Of a stretch of 64,000 nucleotides of DNA, positions 19,244-26,217 are shown in pieces; position 1 is the first letter of the stretch; each line of letters starts with the position of its first letter. The translations under genes were made by a program, and so were the position numbers. Below the pieces are notes generated by a model that was not told where the DNA came from, searched no databases, and saw only the letters and a list, made by a program, of their open reading frames with translations. The stretch comes from Phycisphaeraceae bacterium (GTDB lineage: Bacteria; Planctomycetota; Phycisphaerae; Phycisphaerales; Zrk34), in NCBI GenBank assembly GCA_028282685.1, contig JANQHK010000154.1:1-64000 (forward strand). The letters are read 5' to 3'.

Positions 19244-19552
19244 ATGGTCCACGTCATCGCCACCATCAAGGTTCAACCGGGCATGCGCGACGAATGGCTT
19301 GATCAGTTCCGTGCCATCGTACCCAGCGTGCAGGCCGAGGCCGGTTGCATTGCGTACGGCCCGACGATCAGCGCAGCAACGGACCTGGAGATGCAGAACA
19401 ATCTCGATGGCGATACGGTGGTGGTCGTGGAGCAGTGGGAAAGCGTTAAGCACCTCAAAGCCCATCTCGAAGCGCCGCACATGGAAGCGTTCTTCGATGC
19501 CACCGCCGACCTGACCGCCGCCATCGACCTGGTGGTTACCGAGCCGGCGTGA
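19244..19552 (+). CDS. Antibiotic biosynthesis monooxygenase (ABM/YgiN-like)
   Basis: 102-residue ferredoxin-like alpha/beta protein. It matches the ABM pattern (VHVIATIKVQPGMRDEWLDQF, QAEAGCIAYG, VVVVEQWESVKHLKAHLEAPHM). Members are small homodimeric quinol-type monooxygenases or heme-degradation relatives; the substrate here is unknown. A strong AGGAGG sits at the right distance before the ATG at 19244. Longer in-frame starts upstream would overlap the divergent lipoprotein gene and are rejected. Confidence 0.88.
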   Translation: MVHVIATIKVQPGMRDEWLDQFRAIVPSVQAEAGCIAYGPTISAATDLEMQNNLDGDTVVVVEQWESVKHLKAHLEAPHMEAFFDATADLTAAIDLVVTEPA

Positions 19553-19622
19553 GGTTGGTTAATGGGTTGATTTGTTAACTGGTTAATTCGGGCGTCCCGC
19601 CGCGGTTCTGCCGCAGGGCGGA
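19553..19622 (+). repeat. TTAATGGGTTGATTT-type repeat with GC hairpin
   Basis: Directly after the monooxygenase stop: GGTTGGTTAATGGGTTG, ATTTGTTAACTGGTTAATT, then a CCGCC...GGCGG hairpin. Short degenerate words of this sort appear after several genes in the window. Confidence 0.4.
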
Positions 19623-19639
19623 TTAGAATATGGGACAAT

Positions 19640-19864
19640 TCATGCGGATTGGCGCACGTAGACTTGTCCCACTTGCTGGAGCCAGTCTAAGTCTCCTGCT
19701 TCGGCGCGTTGGTGGACCTGCCGCAGCCAGTCCACTGTTTCCGGTTCAAAGCACGGTTCCGAAGGATCACCCTGCGGCACAACCGCGTCCACCTCCACGC
19801 GCACGACGCAGGGCCGGGCATGGATCCAACGTATCAGTTTCACTCGCTTGCCTTCGATATCCAT
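19640..19864 (-). CDS. Small protein, partner of the DUF4258 gene
   Basis: 74 residues starting MDIEGKRVKLIRWIHARP, with no recognised domain. The acidic and Trp-rich middle (EPETVDWLRQVHQRAEAGDLDWLQQVG) resembles small proteins that accompany DUF4258 genes. Its ATG lies 3 nt after the upstream stop, and AGGTG is placed for translation coupling. A role as antitoxin or chaperone of the upstream protein is inferred from gene order only. Confidence 0.6.
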   Translation of the reverse strand: MDIEGKRVKLIRWIHARPCVVRVEVDAVVPQGDPSEPCFEPETVDWLRQVHQRAEAGDLDWLQQVGQVYVRQSA

Positions 19865-19867
19865 AAA

Positions 19868-20152
19868 TCACCTGTCGAAATAGTGTACCGTCACAAGCTT
19901 GGCTACGTCATGATAGCTTAACCATGCCCATACAGCTTTGATTTCCGTTCCATCAGGCAAGATTTCTTTGACTTCGATGGCTGGATTGGGGGTGTCCTCC
20001 GGCCTTTCCCGCAGTAGTTCGCCATCTTCGATTCCTTCGGCAACCTGCCAGTCTGGCACACCCCGTTCATCCAATCGGTCAGCTGCATGCAAACCGATCA
20101 AATACCGTTGTTCTAAGACGGCTTGGCGTATTTGTTGATGCAATTCACCCAT
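19868..20152 (-). CDS. DUF4258 domain protein, toxin-like
   Basis: 94-residue basic/acidic protein with the DUF4258 pattern: HAADRLDERGVPDWQVAEGI near the N-terminus and VHYF at the C-terminus. The fold is related to RelE/MqsR-type toxins. It is first in a two-gene minus-strand unit with a 74-residue partner, the usual toxin-antitoxin geometry. The activity (mRNA interferase or otherwise) is not shown by the sequence. Confidence 0.75.
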   Translation of the reverse strand: MGELHQQIRQAVLEQRYLIGLHAADRLDERGVPDWQVAEGIEDGELLRERPEDTPNPAIEVKEILPDGTEIKAVWAWLSYHDVAKLVTVHYFDR

Positions 20153-20186
20153 GTGAAACTACGATACCGCAATCCTCATTGCTGGG

Positions 20187-22664
20187 CTATTGGATTACGA
20201 TCTCAAACATCACACTTTGATTCTTCGGCAGCGTCACGCGGCGGGCGTTGTTGCTGTTTGCATCCTTGATTGGACCTTTTCCGGTGATCTTTTTGATCGC
20301 CGCGGGGGCGGTCAGCGTGATCGTCTGATCCTTGCCGGACAGCAGCGTGACGCGGATTTTGCCGGGCCCCCATTGCAGCTTCTCCACTTCGATCTGTCCG
20401 CGGCAGAGGGCGCCTTCGATGGTGCCGGTGGGCCATTGTTTCGGTAAGGCGGGCAGGAGCGTCACTTCGCCGGGCGCCGATTCCAGCAACATTTTGATCA
20501 GCACGGCCGGCATGCCTCCGCTGATGTCCATGTTGAACAAGGAGCGGTGGTTGTGCATCGAAGCCATGTTGTGCAGCCAGTAGCTGTTGACCAGTCGCAC
20601 CATCGCCTGGTAGGCCAGTTCGCCCTCGCCGAGACTGGTCGCGGCTTGTCCGAGCTGGACGACGCCGAACGACATGAATCCCGCCTTCTTGTAGTGGTGC
20701 TCCAGCTTGTGCTCAACGATTTTGCGGAAGCCCTCCCGGGCTTTGGCATCGCGTGCCAGGTAATCGGGCATGCCGTCGTAGAGTGAGTAGAGATGCGAGG
20801 AGTGACGGTGGTTCAGCGCTTCGTCCAGCTTCGGCGTGAGCCATTCCTTCACCATCCCCTGATCGTTGTACATGTAGTCGGGCAGCTTCGAGAGCATGTT
20901 CTGCCAGATGGGGATCTTGTCTTTATTGGCGCCGAGCATGTGCGACGCTTCAATGAGGTTGGTCAGCAACTCTCTCAGGGCGTCGATATCCATGGTGGAG
21001 TTGAGGCAGGCCTGCGAGCCCGTGTTGGAGGGGAAGTTCTCCGGCGAGGTCGAGGGATTGAAGACCCACTTACCATCCGGCCCTTCGTAGAGGTAATCCT
21101 CGAAGAACAACGCCGCCTCTTCCATGAAGGGCATCGCATGCTTGACGAGAAACTGTTTGTCTTCGGTGTAGAGGTAGTAGTCGTAGAAGAAGTGGGCAGC
21201 CCACGCCGACCCGGCCACCCACATCCCCCCGGCGAACTTCGGAGCCAGCGCGTTGTTGTAACCGGTCGTGCTGGTGCGTGAGGGCAGGAGGTGACCGCGC
21301 GCGCCGAAGATATTGCGGGCGTTGACGCGCAGGTAGGGCACGAGCGATTCGATGTAACCGGTGTAGGCCAGCATGAGTTCGGGGTTGTTGCCGCGCATCA
21401 GCGCGGCGATGGCCGAGGGGACGTTGCCGTTCTGCGTGAAGTCACTCGCCCAGGAAGGCACGTAATGCCCGGCCCACACGCCCTGCAACGTCGGCGGCAG
21501 TTCGCCGATGCAGGAGATGATGTTGTACCGTCCTGCGTCGAAGCATTTCTCAGTCAGCGCGCGGGACAGGTTTTCGTTGGTGGACTGTTCGAGCAGTTGC
21601 TCGGTGGTCTTTTTGTGGTCTGCTCCGCCGCCGATGTCCAGCCGCATCCGGTTGAACATTTCCCCGTGAATCGCCGCGTGGCGCTTGAATAGTTCATCGT
21701 AGTCGGGATCGAGCTCGCCCAACATCTGTTTGATCGCATCGAGCGTGGACGTATCCGCTTTGTAGACCGGATCGAGCCGCAGCAATACCAGCACGCGGTC
21801 CGCGCCGCGAATGGTCATCGTGTCGCCCTCGGCGGTGACCTTTGCGCCCGGCGCAACCACGCGCGCCACGCCGTCCATCGATTGGATGCTGCCCGGGTAG
21901 GCCTTGGTGAATTTGTTGGTGAAGGTCAAGTGCGACGTGTCCGCCTCGGCCTGGATGTCATGAACGTGCGTTTTGAACCGCGCATTGGAGTGTTCAATGG
22001 TTTTGGGATCGACCTTCGGGCTAAGTTGTCGGGGAGCGAGCTTCATGGAGCAGTCGATCGCGCCCTTGCCGGGCCCGGTGATTTGCAGCACCGCCACGCC
22101 GTCGGCGCGCGAGACGAAAAGCCGCCGCTCGAATGCGCCGCGGTCGTCGGCCCAGTGAACGGCGGCCACGCCGGTCTGAAAATCGACGCTGCGCATGTAA
22201 TCGCGCACCGCGCCCTTCGCCGACGTTTTGATGCGCATGTCGAACGCCGGGACGAACGGATCGGGATACATAAAGCCGTCCTGTCCGGAGAGTTTGAACG
22301 CATGAATCACCGCCTGATCGTACAGGCCGCGATCGATCAACCGGCGCACCTCGAAGAGGCGCGCCGAGGTGTCGGGCGGACATACGGGATTGCCCATCGG
22401 CAGAAACATTCGTTCGTGCGTGAAGATGATCGTCTCGTCGAGCGGTCGACTCAGGGCATTGGCGCCGATGGCGCCGTTGCCGCTGATCAATCCCTGCTCC
22501 CAGGTCTCAGCGGGCGTGTCGCTGACGAAGCCGCGCTCGGGTACGGGCAATCCCGCTGCGGCTTCGGACGCTGCGAACCACGCATCCGGCCCGATGAGCA
22601 TCAGACTGAATACGAGAAGAACACCGAGCCACTCAGCGACGAACGAACCGGCTTGTGAGGTCAT
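20187..22664 (-). CDS. Exported glycoside hydrolase, GH95-like
   Basis: 825 residues with an N-terminal signal/anchor (GVLLVFSLMLIGPDAWFA). The N-terminal beta domain (LISGNGAIGANALSRPLDETI) and the (alpha/alpha)6 barrel (WAGHYVPSWASDFTQNGNVPSAIAAL, LLPSRTSTTGYNN, HRHSSHLYSLYDGMP, NMDISGGMPAVLIKMLLES) follow the GH95 alpha-fucosidase layout. NGN in the barrel may correspond to the catalytic Asn pair of GH95, which is inference. Activity on fucosides or other 1,2-linked sugars in the periplasm or outside is likely. GGAG precedes the start at 22664. Confidence 0.85.
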   Translation of the reverse strand: MTSQAGSFVAEWLGVLLVFSLMLIGPDAWFAASEAAAGLPVPERGFVSDTPAETWEQGLISGNGAIGANALSRPLDETIIFTHERMFLPMGNPVCPPDTSARLFEVRRLIDRGLYDQAVIHAFKLSGQDGFMYPDPFVPAFDMRIKTSAKGAVRDYMRSVDFQTGVAAVHWADDRGAFERRLFVSRADGVAVLQITGPGKGAIDCSMKLAPRQLSPKVDPKTIEHSNARFKTHVHDIQAEADTSHLTFTNKFTKAYPGSIQSMDGVARVVAPGAKVTAEGDTMTIRGADRVLVLLRLDPVYKADTSTLDAIKQMLGELDPDYDELFKRHAAIHGEMFNRMRLDIGGGADHKKTTEQLLEQSTNENLSRALTEKCFDAGRYNIISCIGELPPTLQGVWAGHYVPSWASDFTQNGNVPSAIAALMRGNNPELMLAYTGYIESLVPYLRVNARNIFGARGHLLPSRTSTTGYNNALAPKFAGGMWVAGSAWAAHFFYDYYLYTEDKQFLVKHAMPFMEEAALFFEDYLYEGPDGKWVFNPSTSPENFPSNTGSQACLNSTMDIDALRELLTNLIEASHMLGANKDKIPIWQNMLSKLPDYMYNDQGMVKEWLTPKLDEALNHRHSSHLYSLYDGMPDYLARDAKAREGFRKIVEHKLEHHYKKAGFMSFGVVQLGQAATSLGEGELAYQAMVRLVNSYWLHNMASMHNHRSLFNMDISGGMPAVLIKMLLESAPGEVTLLPALPKQWPTGTIEGALCRGQIEVEKLQWGPGKIRVTLLSGKDQTITLTAPAAIKKITGKGPIKDANSNNARRVTLPKNQSVMFEIVIQ

Positions 22665-22777
22665 GATGCTGCTCCGATGGGGTGTTGGCTTGGCCAAGAC
22701 AGACTATTCAACCGTAATGACGCCGGCGCGGCAAGGATGGGTCCATCTCTACCCTGTTTTGCTTTTTGTTCCTGCGT

Positions 22778-22803
22778 AAAAAAATCGGCGCGGTGGCGCG
22801 CCG
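22778..22803 (-). terminator. Intrinsic terminator after the EF-G-like gene
   Basis: Minus strand: CGGCGCG-CCAC-CGCGCCG followed by seven T residues, about 110 bp past the stop at 22916. Confidence 0.8.
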
Positions 22804-22845
22804 GTTGAATCGGTAATCGTTCATTTTCCTACCCGGGGCTCCGCC

Positions 22846-22915
22846 CTTCGACTCGCTGCGCTCGCTCGGGGCTGCGCACCCGGCTTAGCGCCTCAAGTCT
22901 CGGGACTCAGGACTT
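22846..22915 (-). repeat. CTGAGTCCCGAGACT-type and palindromic repeats
   Basis: Right after the EF-G-like stop, the minus strand reads AAGTCCTGAGTCCCGAG and then CTTGAGGCGC. Next to it is a palindromic CGAGCGCAGCGAGTC segment. Both look like dispersed repeat words placed between the stop codon and the terminator. Confidence 0.45.
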
Positions 22916-24985
22916 TTAATCGTCCTCTTCCTTCGGTTTGAACGCGGCGATCAGTTGCTGCTGGACGTTCGGCGGCACCGCATCGTAGTGGCTCAGTTCC
23001 ATGGAGTAGGAGCCCTGCCCGCCGGTCACGGAGTTAAGCTGCGACTGGTAGTTGCCCAGTTCGGCCAGCGGGGCCTGGGCCTTGATGACGATCATCCCGC
23101 CGGGGATGTTTTCCTGGCCCTGGATTCCACCGCGTTTCGAGGACAGGTCGCCGGCGATGTCGCCCATATTCTGATCGGGCACGGTAATTTCGAGGTTAAC
23201 GATCGGCTCGAGGATGGCGGGCCGGGCCTCGGACACCACCTTCTTCATGCAATTGCGCGTCGCGGTGACGAACGCCACTTCCTTCGAGTCCACCGGGTGG
23301 TACTTTCCGTCGTAGACCGACACGCGAATGTCCTGCATCGGATACCCGGCAATGGCGCCTTCGCCCATGATCTGCTTGACGCCCTTTTCGATGGCAGGGA
23401 TGAACTGGCCGGGGATGGCGCCGCCGAAAATGTCGTTGACGAATTCAAGTCCGTTCCCGCCGTTGATCTTACGGAACTCCGAATCCTCGGGCAGGGGGGA
23501 GATTTTCAGGTGCACTTCACCGAACTGCCCTGCGCCGCCGGACTGTTTCTTATGGCGGTATTGGGCCGAGGCCTCGCCCTGGACGGTCTCGCAATACGCG
23601 ATGCGCGGCGGCTTGGTGTCCACTTCCACGTTGTACCGATTCTTCATCTTGTCCAGGATCACACGCATGTGCAGATCACCCAAGCCGCGAATCACCGTCT
23701 CGCCCGTGCCCGGCCGCTCAATCTTGAAGCAGGGGTCCTCGGCGTCGATGGCGGCCAGGGCCTTGGCGATTTTCTGCTCGTCGCCGCGGCTCTTGGCGGT
23801 GATCGCCAGGCCGTGCATTGGCTGCGGGAAGGCGATGGGCTTGAGGCGGATGCCGGCTTCGTCGGCCGAATCGTGCAACACGGCGTCGAAGTCGATCTCC
23901 TCCACTTTCGCCACGGCGCAGATATCGCCGGGGATGCCCGCGTTGGTTTCCTTGTGGTCCTTGCCTTGCAGCTTGAACAGGTGACCGACCTTGAAGGGTT
24001 TTTTGGCGTCATTGATGTAGAGCTGGGTGTCCTTGGTGATGGTGCCCTGGTGGATGCGGAACACGCCCAGCCGACCGACAAACGGGTCGATCGCCACCTT
24101 GAACACATGCGCCAGTGCATGTCCCGACGGATCGGGCTGCGGGACGAATGTCTCGGCGCCTTCGCCGGAGTCCTTGATGAACGGGCGGGGGTTGCCCTCC
24201 TTGGGGCTGGGTGCAAAGTGCGCAAAGAAGTCGGCCAGTTCCTTCACACCCGCGCCGGTCCTCGCCGAGCAGAACAGGATCGGAATCAGGTGCCCTTCGC
24301 GCAGGGCCTGCTCGAACACGTTGTGAATCTGCTCCTTGCTCAGCTCCTCGCCCTCGAGGTAGAGCATGGCCAGTTCTTCATCGACTTCGACCACCTGGTC
24401 GAGGATGGCGGTGTGCGCCGACTCAACGTCGGAGAAATCGACTTCGCCCTCGGCCTTGTTGAACACGTCCACCACGCCGGCGCCGCCGCCGGACGGCAGG
24501 TTGAACGGTTTGCACGCCGGTCCGAACGATTCCTGCAATTGATTGACCACGCCGGGCAGGTCGATGTTGTCGGCGTCGATCTTGTTGATGACGATGCAGC
24601 GGGGCAATTGACGCTGCTCAGCGCGTTCCATGATGCGGCGCGTGATCATCTCGATGCCGGACTGGGCGTTGACCACGACGGCCACGGTTTCCACGGCCGG
24701 CAGCGCGCCCAGGGCATGGCCGAAAAAGTCCGGTGCGCCGGGGGTGTCGATCAGGTTGATGTGCGCGCCGCCGTGATCGAGCGAGCAGATCGCCGCGTAC
24801 AGCGAGTGCTGACGTTCCTTTTCCTGATCGTCGAAGTCGCTGACGGTCGAACCCTTTTCGGTTGCGCCGATTTGCGGGATCACGCCGGCAGCGTGGAGCA
24901 GGGCGTCGGTGAGGATGGTCTTCCCCGCCCCGGCGTGACCGGTCAGGGCGATATTGCGGATTTGTTCGGTGGTGTAAGCGGACAT
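22916..24985 (-). CDS. fusA: Elongation factor G-like translation GTPase (paralogue type)
   Basis: 689 residues with all EF-G domains. G1 is GHAGAGKT, G3 DTPG, G4 NKID, and domains II-V follow (HVFKVAIDPFVGRLGVFRIHQG, RVILDKMKNRYNVEV, GAIPGQFIPAIEKGVKQIM). The sequence is closer to the EF-G-like paralogues than to the canonical translocase; no rpsL/rpsG/tuf genes are nearby, also against the main fusA. It may act in recycling or translocation on stalled ribosomes. Start 24985 has GGAGGT upstream. It lies downstream of an unusual structured leader with a mini-ORF and terminator. Confidence 0.9.
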   Translation of the reverse strand: MSAYTTEQIRNIALTGHAGAGKTILTDALLHAAGVIPQIGATEKGSTVSDFDDQEKERQHSLYAAICSLDHGGAHINLIDTPGAPDFFGHALGALPAVETVAVVVNAQSGIEMITRRIMERAEQRQLPRCIVINKIDADNIDLPGVVNQLQESFGPACKPFNLPSGGGAGVVDVFNKAEGEVDFSDVESAHTAILDQVVEVDEELAMLYLEGEELSKEQIHNVFEQALREGHLIPILFCSARTGAGVKELADFFAHFAPSPKEGNPRPFIKDSGEGAETFVPQPDPSGHALAHVFKVAIDPFVGRLGVFRIHQGTITKDTQLYINDAKKPFKVGHLFKLQGKDHKETNAGIPGDICAVAKVEEIDFDAVLHDSADEAGIRLKPIAFPQPMHGLAITAKSRGDEQKIAKALAAIDAEDPCFKIERPGTGETVIRGLGDLHMRVILDKMKNRYNVEVDTKPPRIAYCETVQGEASAQYRHKKQSGGAGQFGEVHLKISPLPEDSEFRKINGGNGLEFVNDIFGGAIPGQFIPAIEKGVKQIMGEGAIAGYPMQDIRVSVYDGKYHPVDSKEVAFVTATRNCMKKVVSEARPAILEPIVNLEITVPDQNMGDIAGDLSSKRGGIQGQENIPGGMIVIKAQAPLAELGNYQSQLNSVTGGQGSYSMELSHYDAVPPNVQQQLIAAFKPKEEDD

Positions 24986-25143
24986 CGGTACCTCCAACCT
25001 CGCCAAGGGGGGATCATTCAGCGGCCACAGGGCTCCGCGGCCGGATCGGCGAACCGGCCAGTATAAAAATCCTGTGAGTTTTCGCAAAGGTCGGTATGAA
25101 GACAATGCAAGACAGCATTGGGGATGGAAGGGGGTGAATACAG

Positions 25144-25182
25144 GTAAAAAACAGCCCGCGCCGGGGTTTAGCCGACGCGGGC
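25144..25182 (-). terminator. Intrinsic terminator in the leader of the EF-G-like gene
   Basis: Minus strand: GCCCGCG and CGCGGGC form a 7-bp stem around a 15-nt loop, followed by TGTTTTTTA. It lies about 160 bp before the EF-G-like start codon and 52 bp past the mini-ORF stop. Confidence 0.75.
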
Positions 25183-25234
25183 AACACGTTGTCGTTGGGG
25201 ACGGGCTGCGGATCAGGCAGTTCCGTCAAGCTGC

Positions 25235-25267
25235 CTAGATCAGCAGCCCACCTATACAGTTAGACAC
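25235..25267 (-). CDS. Ten-codon leader ORF with extreme Shine-Dalgarno site
   Basis: GTG start at 25267 and TAG stop at 25235-25237 encode MSNCIGGLLI. Directly upstream and overlapping the first base, AGAAAGGAGGTGATCCAG (25267-25284, minus) complements 18 nt of the canonical bacterial 16S rRNA 3' end, with 7 nt between GGAGG and GTG. Codons 7-9 form one arm of a GGGCTGC/GCAGCCC hairpin, so translation would disrupt it. No homologous peptide is known to me; translation is inferred. Confidence 0.45.
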   Translation of the reverse strand: MSNCIGGLLI

Positions 25268-25548
25268 TGGATCACCTCCTTTCTAAGAGCATTTTCCAGC
25301 CGTCGCCCGCTCGTAGCGGTCGGGCCCAACACCCGTATCCGCCACCGGGCCGCCGGACTCTTTTCGCCCGGCAACGTCTTGCCGGGCCCATCGCCCCTCA
25401 GCGAGGTGATTGCCGATGGGCGGTCGGGGTGGCCGATGCGCCGGTCTTGCGGGTTGGCCGCGTAGGACGCATCGGTTGGCGCCGACATTCATATTTTTCG
25501 GTATGACCGACCCACCGTCAATGAAAAAATGACAAATTCTCCGTGCGT

Positions 25549-26217
25549 TCAGGGGATCGCTTCGGGCGCGATTTGAGCGAATTCGTCGCGCCCCTGCACG
25601 TGGTAATACCACGTGGTGCGGACGACGACCCACCCCAGGGCCGCGGCAACGAAGATATCCGATGCAAAATGAGCGCCGGCCAACACGCGCGTCGCCCCGC
25701 ACCCCAGCGCCAGGGCAATCCAGACCACCGATGCACGCGGATAAATATGGCACAGCATCAGGCAGGCGCCGAACGCCACGGCCGTATGGCTGGATGGCAT
25801 CGCCAGGCCCGAACTGCTGAATGTGTCCTCCAGCCAGGGGCGCACCACCGTGCACCCATCCACCTCCCCGGGGCGCACCCGCCGTGCAATGATCTTGAAC
25901 AGCTCGGCCAGTCCCGCCGTACCCCCCATGCCGATCAGCAGCAGGATCGAGCGCGTCCACGAGCGCCAGTTGAGCTTCGGCCAGTAACGCGTATCGACCA
26001 GCGCCATGGCCGCGGCCGCGATCAGCCACGTCGGCGCCCAACCCATGATGCGCAAAAAGCGAGACCAGTCGCGCTCGCGGTCCCGGTACTGCTGTGCCGC
26101 CAGGTACACCTCGCGGTCGAAGTAGAGCAACACCGCCAGAACGATGGCGAACAACGCCACAAACCCTCCCACGCGCAACAGACTGAACTGTCGATGTCGG
26201 GGACGGGCTTCAGTCAT
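25549..26217 (-). CDS. PAP2 superfamily membrane phosphatase
   Basis: 222-residue inner-membrane protein with five or six hydrophobic helices and the three phosphatase motifs: KIIARRVRP, PSSHTAVA and RVLAGAHFASD. Likely substrates are lipid phosphates such as undecaprenyl pyrophosphate or phosphatidate derivatives, with the active site facing the periplasm. Its start overlaps the stop of the upstream GT39 gene by 8 nt, so the two are co-transcribed, which suggests work on lipid-linked sugars. Confidence 0.9.
   Translation of the reverse strand: MTEARPRHRQFSLLRVGGFVALFAIVLAVLLYFDREVYLAAQQYRDRERDWSRFLRIMGWAPTWLIAAAAMALVDTRYWPKLNWRSWTRSILLLIGMGGTAGLAELFKIIARRVRPGEVDGCTVVRPWLEDTFSSSGLAMPSSHTAVAFGACLMLCHIYPRASVVWIALALGCGATRVLAGAHFASDIFVAAALGWVVVRTTWYYHVQGRDEFAQIAPEAIP

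Larger units (their letters stand above)
25144..25521 (-). ncRNA. Candidate structured leader RNA or attenuator upstream of EF-G-like gene
   Basis: The 563-bp gap between PAP2 and the EF-G-like gene holds a dense series of perfect helices on the minus strand. These are CCGATGCG/CGCATCGG (25433-25475), GCCCATCG/CGATGGGC (25386-25421), CCCGGCAA/TTGCCGGG with a 4-nt loop (25367-25386), GGCCC/GGGCC (25323-25351), CCGCT/AGCGG (25307-25319) and GGGCTGC/GCAGCCC (25203-25249) enclosing GGCAG/CTGCC, then the terminator. A possible promoter is TTGACG (25516-25521), 17 bp, AAAAAT. A mini-ORF with an extreme Shine-Dalgarno site is embedded. No known RNA family was recognised. Confidence 0.5.

Noticed and set aside
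19081-19480. Extended start of the 572-residue lipoprotein
   Set aside because: The extension is antisense to the ABM gene and would bury the lipobox; AAAGGGG supports 19081.
22955-25066. A 703-codon plus-strand reading frame
   Set aside because: It is the antisense of the EF-G-like gene; the high GC content leaves the opposite frame open. The product has no recognisable domain.
25267-25284. Fragment of a 16S rRNA gene
   Set aside because: Only the terminal 18-21 nt match the 16S tail. The bases further upstream on the plus strand (CACCTATACAGTTAGACA) do not match 16S, so it is read as a Shine-Dalgarno site on the minus strand.
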